This document shows, piece by piece, positions 49,620-61,918 of a stretch of 64,000 nt of DNA. Each line of letters begins with the position of its first letter. Within the stretch, counting starts at the first letter, position 1. Under the pieces are notes generated by a model. It worked only from the letters and a program-made list of their open reading frames with translations. It did no database searches and was not told the DNA's origin. Source of the stretch: Fasciola hepatica (Eukaryota; Platyhelminthes; Trematoda; Plagiorchiida; Fasciolidae); the NCBI GenBank assembly GCA_948099385.1, contig CANUEZ040000196.1, positions 1,409,001-1,473,000 on the forward strand. Reading direction: 5' to 3'. The translations under genes were made by a program, and so were the position numbers.

Positions 49620-52163
49620 TTGTGGTTTGGGTGTTCGACTGGCATTCGTTCACCCCAACCCTTGTTCTTGTCTCCGGGTGGGCTCTGTCCATGTGCAATG
49701 CTCATGATTCCCTTAGCGGATCAAACAGCTGTACAGTGCTTCCATAATTTTCAATGGTCAGTTCAGTGTTCAAGCTGCATGGAGAATCACATTATACAAA
49801 TCTACTCTGCTACTGCTCTATTGCATCGTATGAGCAATCTGTGTGGATTGTTCATAAGGGAATGCCTTGGTTTTACTTGGGCCCATAAATATTGAAGTGA
49901 TGGAACATAGGATTGGATCGGTGTGCGAGAATTTGGTTGTTACCGTTCAAAGCGAAAGCGAAAGCCGAAGCCAATTTGGGGATTGTGCTATATCATGTAG
50001 TGTATATGTTGAACAAAGCGTTCAGACCCATATGGGATAGCCTTGTGGTTTGGGTGTTCGACTGACATTCGTTCACCCCAACCCTTGTTCTTGTCTGCGG
50101 GTGGGTTCTGTCCATGTGCAATGCTCATGATTCCCTTAGCGGATCAAACAGCTGTACAGTGCTTCCATAATTTGCAATGGTCAGTTCAGTGTTCAAGCTG
50201 CATGGAGAATCATATTATACAAATCTACTCTGCTACTGCTCTATTGCATTGTATGAGCAATCTGTGTGGATTGTTCATAAGGGAATGCCTTGGTTTTACT
50301 TGGGCCCATAAATAGAGAGGTGATGGAACATAGGATTGGATCGGTGTGCGAGAATTTGGTTGTTACCGTTCAAAGCGAAAGCGAAAGCCGAAGCCAATTT
50401 GGGGATTGTGCTATATCATGTAGTGTATATGTTGAACAAAGCGTTCAGACCCATATCGGATAGCCTTGTGATTTGGGTGTTCGACTGACATTCGTTCACC
50501 CCAACCCTTGTTCGTGTCTCCGAGTGGGCTCTGTCCATGTGCAATGCTCATGATTCCCTTAGTGGATCAAACAGCTGTACAGTGCTTCCATAATTTTCAA
50601 TGGTCAGTTCAGTGTTCAAGCTGCATGGAGAATCATATTATACAAATCTACTCTGCTACTGCTCTATTGCATTGTATGAGCAATCTGTGTGGGGATTGTT
50701 CATAGGGGAATGCCTTGGTTTTACTTGGGCCCATAAATATTTAAGTGATGGAATATAGGATTGGATCGGTGTGCGAGAATTTGGTTGTTACCGTTGAAAG
50801 CGAAAGCGAAAGCCGAAGCCGATTTGGTGATTGTGCTATATCATGTAGTGTATATGTTGAACAAAGCTTGAGACCCATATCGGATAGCCTTGTGATATGG
50901 GTGTTCGACTGACATTCGTTCACCCCAACCCTTGTTCTTGTCTGCGGGTGGGCTCTGTCCATGTGCAATGCTCATGATTCCCTTAGCGGATCAAACAGCT
51001 GTACAGTGCTTCCATAATTTTCAATGGTCAGTTCAGTGTTCAAGCTGCATGGAGAATCATATTATACAAATCTACTCTGCTACTGCTCTATTGCATTGTA
51101 TGAGCAATCTGTGTGGGGATTGTTCATAAGGGAATGACTTGGTTTTACTTGGGCCCATAAATAGAGAAGTGATGGAACATAGGATTGGATCGGTGTGCGA
51201 GAATTTGGTTGTTACCGTTGAAAGCGAAAGCGAAAGCCGAATCCGATTTGGGGATTGTGCTATATCATGTAGTGTATATGTTGAACAAAGCGTTCAGACC
51301 GATATCGGATAGCCTTGTGTTTCGGGTGTTCGACTGACATTCGTTCACCCCAACCCTTGTTCGTGTCCCCGTATGGGCTCTGTCCATGTGCAGTGCTCAT
51401 GATTCCCTTAGCGGATCAAACAGCTGTACAGTGCTTCCATAATTTTCAATGGTCAGTTCAGTGTTCAAGCTGCATGGAGAATCATATTATACAAATCTAC
51501 TCTGCTACTGCTCTATTGCATTGTATGAGCAATCTGTGTGGGGATTGTTCATAGGGGAATGCCTTGGTTTTACTTGGGCCCATAAATAGAGAAGTGATGG
51601 AATATAGGATTGGATCGGTGTGCGAGAATTTGGTTGTTACCGTTCAAAGCGAAAGCGAAAGCCGAAGCCAATTTGGGGATTGTGCTATATCATGTAGTGT
51701 ATATGTTGAACAAAGCGATGAGACCCATATCGGATAGCCTTGTGGTTTGGGTGTTCGACTGACATTCGTTCACCCCAACCCTTGTTCGTGTCCCCGTATG
51801 GGCTCTGTCCATGTGCAATGCTCATGATTCCCTTAGCGGATCAAACAGCTGTACAGTGCTTCCATAATTTTCAATGGTCAGTTCAGTGTTCAAGCTGCAT
51901 GGAGAATCATATTATACAAATCTACTCTGCTACTGCTCTATTGAATTGTTTGAGCAATCTGTGTGGGGATTGTTCATAAGGGAATGCCTTGGTTTTACTT
52001 AGGCCATAAATAGAGAGGTGATGGAACATAGGTTTGGATCGGTGTGCGAGAATTTGGTTGTTACCGTTGAAAGCAAAAGCGAAAGCCGAAGCCAATTTGG
52101 GGATTGTGCTATATCATGTAGTGTATATGTTGAACAAAGCGTTCAGACCCATATCGGATAGCC
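49620..52163. repeat. 6-monomer higher-order repeat, copy B (2544 bp)
   Basis: Units at 49620, 50043, 50466, 50890, 51315 and 51740 reproduce every private marker of copy A. Differences are few: AAATATTGAAG at the end of the first unit, the +2-bp allele in the third, GTTCAAAG/GTTGAAAG switches, GTGGTTTGGG instead of GTGTTTCGGG with TTGAATTGTTTG in the sixth. This is the clearest and probably youngest long duplication in the window. Confidence 0.92.
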
Positions 52164-55100
52164 TTGTGGTTTGGGTGTTCGACTGACATTCGTTCACCCC
52201 AACCCTTGTTCGTGTCTCCGAGTGGGCTCTGTCCATGTGCAATGCTCATGATTCCCTTAGTGGATCAAACAGCTGTACAGTGCTTCCATAATTTTCAATG
52301 GTCAGTTCAGTGTTCAAGCTGCATGGAGAATCATATTATACAAATCTACTCTGCTACTGCTCTATTGCATTGTATGAGCAATCTGTGTGGGGATTGTTCA
52401 TAAGGGAATGCCTTGGTTTTACTTAGGCCCATAAATAGAGAAGTGATGGAACATAGGATTGGTTTGGTGTGCGAGAATTTGGTTGTTACCGTTCAAAGCG
52501 AAAGCGAAAGCCGAAGCCAATTTGGGGATTGTGCTATATCATGTAGTGTATATGTTGAACAAAGCGTTCAGACCCATATGGGATAGCCTTGTGATTTGGG
52601 TGTTCGACTGGCATTCGTTCACCCCAACCCTTGTTCGTGTCCCCGTATGGGCTCTGTCCATGTGCAATGCTCATGATTCCCTTAGCGGATCAAACAGCTG
52701 TACAGTGCTTCCATAATTTTCAATGGTCAGTTCAGTGTTCAAGCTGCATGGAGAATCATATTATACAAATCTACTCTGCTACTGCTCTATTGCATTGTAT
52801 GAGCAATCTGTGTGGATTGTTCATAAGGGAATGCCTTGGTTTTACTTGGGCCCATAAGAATTGAAGTGATGGAACATAGGATTGGATCGGTGTGCGAGAA
52901 TTTGGTTGTTACCGTTCAAAGCGAAAGCGAAAGCCGAAGCCAATTTGGGGATTGTGCTATATCATGTAGTGTATATGTTGAACAAAGCGTTGAGACCCAT
53001 ATGGGATAGCCTTGTGGTTTGGGTGTTCGACTGACATTCGTTCACCCCAACCCTTGTTCGTGTCCCCGTATGGGCTCTGTCCATGTGCAATGCTCATGAT
53101 TCCCTTAGCGGATCAAACAGCTGTACAGTGCTTCCATAATTTTCAATGGTCAGTTCAGTGTTCAAGCTGCATGGAGAATCATATTATACAAATCTACTCT
53201 GCTACTGCTCTATTGCATTGTATGAGCAATCTGTGTGGATTGATCATAAGGGAATGCCTTGGTTTTACTTGGGCCCATAAATATTTAAGTGATGGAATAT
53301 AGGATTGGATCGGTGTGCGAGAATTTGGTTGTTACCGTTCAAAGCGAAAGCGAAAGCCGAAGCCAATTTGGGGATTGTGCTATATCATGTAGTGTATATG
53401 TTGAACAAAGCGTTCAGACCCATATCGGATAGCGTTGTGGTTTGGGTGTTCGACTGACATTCGTTCACCCCAACCGTTGTTCGTGTCTCCGAGTGGGCTC
53501 TGTCCATGTGCAATGCTCATGATTCCCTTAGCGGATCAAACAGCTGTACAGTGCTTCCATAATTTCCAATGGTCAGTTCCGTGGTCAAGCTGCATGGAGA
53601 ATCATATTATACAAATCTACTCTGCTACTGCTCTATTGCATTGTATGAGCAATCTGTGTGGTGATTGTTCATAGGGGAATGCCTTGGTTTTACTTAGGCC
53701 CATAAATATAGAAGTGATGGAATATAGGATTGGATCGGTGTGCGAGAATTTGGTTGTTACCGTTGAAAGCGAAAGCGAAAGCCGAAACCAACTTGGGGAT
53801 TGTGCTATATCATGTAGTGTATATGTTGAAGAAAGCGTTCAGACCCATATCGGATAGCCTTGTGGTTTGGGTGTTCGACTGACATTCGTTCACCCCAACC
53901 CTTGTTCGTGTCCCCGTATGGGCTCTGTCCATGTGCAATGCTCATGATTCCCTTAGCGGATCAAACAGCTGTACAGTGCTTCCATAATTTTCAATGGTCA
54001 GTTCCGTGGTCAAGCTGCATGGAGAATCATATTATACAAATCTACTCTGCTACTGCTCTATTGCATTGTATGAGCAATCTGTGTGGGGATTGTTCATAAG
54101 GGAATGCCTTGGTTTTACTTAGGCCCATAAACAGAGAAGTGATGGAACATAGGATTGGATCGGTGTGCGAGAATTTGGTTGTTACCGTTCAAAGCGAAAG
54201 CGAAAGCCGAAGCCAATTTGGGGATTGTGCTATATCATGTAGTGTATATGTTGAACAAAGCGTTCAGACCCATATGGGATAGCCTTGTGGTTTGGGTGTT
54301 CGACTGACATTCGTTCACCCCAACCCTTGTTCGTGTCCCCGTATGGGCTCTGTCCATGTGCAATGCTCATGATTCCCTTAGCGGATCAAACAGCTGTACA
54401 GTGCTTCCATAATTTTCAATGGTCAGTTCAGTGTTCAAGCTGCATGGAGAATCATATTATACAAATCTACTCTGCTACTGCTATATTGCATTGTTTGAGC
54501 AATCTGTGTGGGGATTGTTCATAAGGGAATGCCTTGGTTTTACTTAGGCCCATAAATAGAGAAGTGATGGAACATAGGATTGAATCGGTGTGCGAGAATT
54601 TGGTTGTTACCGTTGAAAGCGAAAGCGAAAGCCGAAGCCAATTTGGGGATTGTGCTATATCATGTAGTGTATATGTTGAACAAAGCGTTGAGACCGATAT
54701 CGGATAGCCTTGTGGTTTGGGTGTTCGACTGACATTCGTTCACCCCAACCCTTGTTCGTGTCCCCGTATGGGCTCTGTCCATGTGCAATGCTCATGATTC
54801 CCTTAGCGGATCAAACAGCTGTACAGTGCTTCCATAATTTTCAATGGTCAGTTCCGTGGTCAAGCTGCATGGAGAATCATATTATACAAATCTACTCTGC
54901 TACTGCTCTAATGCATTGTTTGAGCAATCTGTGTGGATTGTTCATAAGGGAATGCCTTGGTTTTACTTAGGCCCGTAAATAGAGAAGTGATGGAACATAG
55001 GATTGGATCGGTGTGCGAGAATTTGGTTGTTACCGTTCAAAGCGAAAGCGAAAGCCGAAGCCAATTTGGGCATTGTGCTATATCATGTAGTGTATATGTT

Positions 55101-56340
55101 GAACAAAGCGTTGAGACCCATATGGGATAGCCTTGTGATATGGGTGTTCGACTGACATTCGTTCACCCCAACCCTTGTTCGTGTCCCCGTATGGGCTCTG
55201 TCTATGTGCAATGCTCATGATTCCCTTAGCGGATCAAACAGCTGTACAGTGCTTCCATAATTTTCAATGGTCAGTTCAGTGTTCAAGCTGCATGGAGAAT
55301 CATATTATACAAATCTACTCTGCTACTGCTCTATTGCATTGTATGAGCAATCTGTGTGGGGATTGTTCATAAGGGAATGCCTTGGTTTTACTTGGGCCCA
55401 TAAATAGAGAGGTGATGGATTATAGGATTGGATCGGTGTGCGAGAATTTGGTTGTTACCGTTGAAAGCGAAAGCGAAAGCCGAAGCCAATTTGGGGATTG
55501 TGCTATATCATGTAGTGTATATGTTGAACAAAGCGTTGAGACCCATATGGGATAGCCTTGTGATTTGGGTGTTCGACTGACATTCGTTCACCCCAACCCT
55601 TGTTCGTGTCTCCGAGTGGGCTCTGTCCATGTGCAATGCTCATGATTCCCTTAGCGGATCAAACAGCTGTACAGTGCTTCCATAATTTTCAATGGTCAGT
55701 TCAGTGTTCAAGCTGCATGGAGAATCATATTATACAAATCTACTCTGCTACTGATCTATTGCATTGTATGAGCAATCTGTGTGGATTGTTCATAAGGGAA
55801 TGCCTTGGTTTTACTTGGGCCCATAAATAGAGAAGTGATGGAACATAGGATTGGATCGGTGTGCGAGAATTTGGTTGTTACCGTTCAAAGCGAAAGCGAA
55901 AGCCGAAGCCAATTTGGGGATTGTGCTATATCATGTAGTGTATATGTTGAACAAAGCGTTCAGACCCATATCGGATAGCCTTGTGATTTGGGTGTTCGAC
56001 TGACATTCGTTCACCCCAACCCTTGTTCGTGTCCCCGTATGGGCTCTGTCCATGTGCAATGCTCATGATTCCCTTAGCGGATCAAACAGCTGTACAGTGC
56101 TTCCATAATTTTCAATGGTCAGTTCAGTGTTCAAGCTGCATGGAGAATCATATTATACAAATCTACTCTGCTACTGCTCTATTGCATTGTATGAGCAATC
56201 TGTGTGGGGATTGTTCATAAGGGAATGCCTTGGTTTTATTAAGGCCCATAAATAGAGAAGTGATGGAACATAGGATTGGATCGGTGTGCGAGAATTTGGT
56301 TGTTACCGTTCAAAGCGAAAGCGAAAGCCGAAGCCAATTT

Positions 56341-56365
56341 GGAATTTGTGCTATATCTTTAGTGT
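56341..56365. other. Local multi-base change at the end of unit 55981
   Basis: The usual GGGGATTGTGCTATATCATG reads GGAATTTGTGCTATATCTTT here, with one base lost before AGTGTATATG. Several changes within 20 bp in one unit suggest a single local repair event or a sequencing/assembly error. Confidence 0.7.
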
Positions 56366-59300
56366 ATATGTTGAACAAAGCGTTGAGACCCATATCGGAT
56401 AGCCTTGTGGTTTGGGTGTTCGACTGACATTCGTTCACCCCAACCCTTGTTCGTGTCCCCGTATGGGCTCTGTCCATGTGCAATGCTCATGATTCCCTTA
56501 GCGGATCAAACAGCTGTACAGTGCTTCCATAATTTTCAATGGTCAGTTCAGTGTTCAAGCTGCATGGAGAATCATATTATACAAATCTACTCAGCTACTG
56601 CTATATTGCATTGTATGAGCAATCTGTGTGGGGATTGTTCATAAGGGAATGCCTTGGTTTTACTTAGGCCCATAAATAGAGAAGTGATGGAACATAGGAT
56701 TGGATCGGTGTGCGAGAATTTGGTTGTTACCGTTCAAAGCGAAAGCGAAAGCCGAAGCCAATTTGGGGATTGTGCTATATCATGTAGTGTATATGTTGAA
56801 CAAAGCGTTTAGACCCATATCGGATAGCCTTGTGGTTTGGGTGTTCGACTGACATTCGTTCACCCCAACCCTTGTTCGTGTCCCCGTATGGGCTCTGTCC
56901 ATGTGCAATGCTCATGATTCCCTTAGTGGATCAAACAGCTGTACAGTGCTTCCATAATTTTCAATGGTCAGTTCAGTGTTCAAGCTGCATGGAGAATCAT
57001 ATTATACAAATCTACTCAGCTACTGCTATATTGCATTGTATGAGCAATCTGTGTGGGGATTGTTCATAAGGGAATGCCTTGGTTTTACTTAGGCCCATAA
57101 ATAGAGAAGTGATGGAATATAGGATTGGATCGGTGTGCGAGAATTTGGTTGTTACCGTTCAAAGCGAAAGCGAAAGCCGAAGCCAATTTGGGGATTGTGC
57201 TATATCATGTAGTGTATATGTTGAACAAAGCGTTCAGACCCATATCGGATAGCCTTGTGGTTTGGGTGTTCGACTGACATTCGTTCACCCCAACCCTTGT
57301 TCGTGTCTCCGAGTGGGATCTGTCCATGTGCAATGCTCATGATTCCCTTAGCGGAGCAAACAGCTGTACAGTGCTTCCATAATTTTCAATGGTCAGTTCA
57401 GTGTTCAAGCTGCATGGAGAATCATATTATACAAATCTACTCTGCTACTGCTCTATTGCATTGTATGAGCAATCTGTGTGGGGATTGTTCATAAGGGAAT
57501 GCCTTGGTTTTACTTGGGCCCATAAATAGAGAGGTGATGGAACATAGGATTGGATCGGTGTGCGAGAATTTGGTTGTTACCGTTCAAAGCAAAAGCGAAA
57601 GCCGAAGCCAATTTGGGGATTGTGCTATATCATGTATTGTATATGTTGAACAAAGCGTTCAGACCGATATCGGATAGCCTTGTGGTTTGGGTGTTCGACT
57701 GACATTCGTTCACCCCAACCTTTGTTATTGTCCCCGAGCGGGATCTGTCCATGTGCAATGCTCATGATTCCCTTAGCGGATCAAACAGCTGTACAGTGCT
57801 TCCATAATTTTCAATGGTCAGTTCAGTGTTCAAGCTGCATGGAGAATCATATTATACAAATCTACTCTGCTACTGCTCTATTGCATTGTATGAGCGATCT
57901 GTGTGGATTGTTCATAAGGGAATGCCTTGGTTTTACTTGGGCCCATAAATATTTAAGTAATGGAATATAGGATTGGATCGGTGTGCGAGAATTTGGTTGT
58001 TACCGTTCAAAGCGAAAGCGAAAGCCGAAGCCAATTTGGGGATTGTGCTATATCATGTAGTGTATATGTTGAACAAAGCGTTCAGACCCATATCGGATAG
58101 CCTTGTGGTTTGGGTGTTCGACTGACATTCGTTCACCCCAACCCTTGTTCGTGTCTCCGAGTGGGCTCTGTCCATGTGCAATGCTCATGATTCCCTTAGC
58201 GGATCAAACAGCTGTACAGTGCTTCCATAATTTTCAATGGTCAGTTCAGTGTTCAAGCTGCATGGAGAATCATATTATACAAATCTACTCTGCTACTGCT
58301 CTATTGCATTGTATGAGCAATCTGTGTGGGGATTGTTCATAAGGGAATGCCTTGGTTTTACTTAGGCCCATAAATAGAGAAGTGATGGAACATAGGATTG
58401 GATCGGTGTGCGAGAATTTGGTTGTTACCGTTCAAAGCGAAAGCGAAAGCCGAAGCCAATTAGGGGATTGTGCTTTATCATGTAGTGTATATGTTGAACA
58501 AAGCGTTGAGACCGATATCGGATAGCCTTGTGGTTTGGGTGTTCGACTGACATTCGTTCACCCCAACCCTTGTTCGTGTCCCCGTATGGGCTCTGTCCAT
58601 GTGCAATGCTCATGATTCCCTTAGCGGATCAAACAGCTGTACAGTGCTTCCATAATTTCCAATGGTCAGTTCCGTGGTCAAGCTGCATGGAGAATCATAT
58701 TATACAAATCTACTCTGCTACTGCTCTATTGCATTGTATGAGCAATCTGTGTGGATTGTTCATAAGGGAATGCCTTGGTTTTACTTGGGCCCATAAATAG
58801 AGAAGTGATGGAACATAGGATTGGATCGGTGTGCGAGAATTTGGTTGTTACCGTTCAAAGCGAAAGCGAAAGCCGAAGCCAATTTGGGGATTGTGCTATA
58901 TCATGTAGTGTATATGTTGAACAAAGCGTTCAGACCCATATCGGATAGCCTTGTGGTTTGGGTGTTCGACTGACATTCGTTCACCCCAACCCTTGTTCGT
59001 GTCCCCGTATGGGCTCTGTCCATGTGCAATGCTCATGATTCCCTTAGCGGATCAAACAGCTGTACAGTGCTTCCATAATTTTCAATGGTCAGTTCAGTGT
59101 TCAAGCTGCATGGAGAATCATATTATACAAATCTACTCTGCTACTGCTCTATTGCATTGTATGAGCAATCTGTGTGGGGATTGTTCATAAGGGAATGCCT
59201 TGGTTTTACTTAGGCCCATAAATAGAGAGGTGATGGAACATAGGATTGAATCGGTGTGCGAGAATTTGGTTGTTACCGTTGAAAGCGAAAGCGAAAGCCG

Positions 59301-61071
59301 AAGCCAATTTGGGGATTGTGCTATATCATGTAGTGTATATGTTGAACAAAGCGTTCAGACCCATATCGGATAGCCTTGTGGTTTGGGTGTTCGACTGACA
59401 TTCGTTCACCCCAACCCTTGTTCGTGTCCCCGTATGGGCTCTGTCCATGTGCAATGCTCATGATTCCCTTAGCGGATCAAACAGCTGTACAGTGCTTCCA
59501 TAATTTTCAATGGTCAGTTCCGTGGTCAAGCTGCATGGAGAATCATATTATACAAATCTACTCTGCTACTGCTCTATTGCATTGTATGAGCAATCTGTGT
59601 GGATTGTTCATAAGGGAATGCCTTGGTTTTACTTGGGCCCATAAATAGAGAAGTGATGGAACATAGGATTGGATCGGTGTGCGAGAATTTGGTTGTTACC
59701 GTTCAAAGCGAAAGCGAAAGCCGAAGCCAATTTGGGGATTGTGCTATATCATGTAGTGTATATGTTGAACAAAGCGTTGAGACCCATATCGGATAGCCTT
59801 GTGGTTTGGGTGTTCGACTGACATTCGTTCACCCCAACCCTTGTTCGTGTCCCCGTATGGGCTCTGTCCATGTGCAATGCTCATGATTCCCTTAGCGGAT
59901 CAAACAGCTGTACAGTGCTTCCATAATTTTCAATGGTCAGTTCAGTGTTCAAGCTGCATGGAGAATCATATTATACAAATCTACTCTGCTACTGCTCTAT
60001 TGCATTGTATGAGCAATCTGTGTGGATTGTTCATAAGGGAATGCCTTGGTTTTATTTAGGCCCATAAATAGAGAGGTGATGGAACATAGGATTGAATCGG
60101 TGTGCGAGAATTTGGTTGTTACCGTTCAAAGCGAAAGCGAAAGCCGAAGCCAATTTGGGGATTGTGCTATATCATGTAGTGTATATGTTGAACAAAGCGT
60201 TGAGACCCATATCGGATAGCCTTGTGGCTTGGGTGTTCGACTGACATTCGTTCACCCCAACCCTTGTTCGTGTCCCCGTATGGGCTCTGTCCATGTGCAA
60301 TGCTCATGATTCCCTTAGCGGATCAAACAGCTGTACAGTGTTTCCATATATTTCAATGGTCAGTTCAGTGTTCAAGCTGCATGGAGAATCATATTATACA
60401 AATCTACTCTGCTACTGCTCTATTGCATTGTTTGAGCAATCTGTGTGGGGATTGTTCATAAGGGAATGCCTTGGTTTTACTTAGGCCCATAAATAGAGAA
60501 GTGATGGAATATAGGATTGGATCGGTGTGCGAGAATTTGGTTGTTACCGTTCAAAGCGAAAGCGAAAGCCGAAGCCAATTTGGGGATTGTGCTATATCAT
60601 GTAGTGTATATGTTGAACAAAGCGTTCAGACCCATATCGGATAGCCTTGTGGTTTGGGTGTTCGACTGACATTCGTTCACCCCAACCCTTGTTCGTGTCT
60701 CCGAGTGGGCTCTGTCCATGTGCAATGCTCATGATTCCCTTAGCGGATCAAACAGCTGTACAGTGCTTCCATAATTTTCAATGGTCAGTTCCGTGGTCAA
60801 GCTGCATGGACAATCATATTATACAAATCTACTCTGCTACTGCTCTATTGCATTGTATGAGCAATCTGTGTGGGGATTGTTCATAAGGGAATGCCTTGGT
60901 TTTACTTAGGCCCATAAATTGAGAAGTGATGGAACATAGGATTGGATCGGTGTGCGAGAATTTGGTTGTTACCGTTGAAAGCGAAAGCGAAAGCCGAAGC
61001 CAATTTGGGGATTGTGCTATATCATGTAGTGTATATGTTGAACAAAGCGTTCAGACCCATATCGAATAGCC

Positions 61072-61493
61072 TTGTGGTTTGGTGGTTCGACTGACTTCGT
61101 TCACCCCAACCCTTGTTCGTGTCTCCGAGTGGGCTCTGTCCATGTGCAATGCTCATGATTCCCTTAGCGGATCAAACAGCTGTACAGTGCTTCCATAATT
61201 TTCAATGGTCAGTTCAGTGTTCAAGCTACATGGAGAATCATATTATACAAATCTACTCTGCTACTGCTCTATTGCATTGTATAAGCAATCTGTGTGGATT
61301 GTTCATAAGGGAATGCCTTGGTTTTACTTGGGCCCATAAATAGAGAAGTGATGGAACATAGGATTGGATCGGTGTGCGAGAATTTGGTTGTTACCGTTCA
61401 AAGCGAAAGCGAAAGCCGAAGCCAATTTGGGGATTGTGCTATATCATGTAGTGTATATGTTGAACAAAGCGTTCAGACCCATATCGGATAGCC
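61072..61493. repeat. Diverged 422-bp monomer
   Basis: Unlike its uniform neighbours it has ATCGAATAGCC before the start, GGTTTGGTGGTTCG, a lost base in GACTTCGTTC, AAGCTACATGG and TGTATAAGCAATC. The lost base accounts for its 422-bp length. Confidence 0.8.
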
Positions 61494-61918
61494 TTGTGGT
61501 TTGGGTGTTCGACTGACATTCGTTCACCCCAACCCTTGTTCGTGTCTCCGAGTGGGCTCTGTCCATGTGCAATGCTCATGATTCCCTTAGCGGATCAAAC
61601 AGCTGTGCAGTGCTTCCATAATTTTCAATGGTCAGTTCAGTGTTCAAGCTGCATGGAGAATCATATTATACAAATCTACTCTGCTACTGCTCTATTGCAT
61701 TGTATGAGCAATCTGTGTGGGGATTGTTCATAAGGGAATGCCTTGGTTTTACTTGGGCCCATAAATAGAAAAGTGATGGAACATAGGATTGAATCGGTGT
61801 GCGAGAATTTGGTTGTTACCGTTCAAAGCGAAAGCGAAAACCGAAGCCAATTTGGGGATTGTGCTATATCATGTAGTGTATATGTTGAACAAAGCGTTGA
61901 GACCCATATCGGATAGCC

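Noticed and set aside
36425..58613. Reverse-strand frames of 62-75 codons (for example 36425-36628, 47974-48423, 58425-58613)
   Set aside because: They open where single-base variants such as GCACATG create a start or remove a stop in the repeat, and are absent from otherwise identical neighbours.
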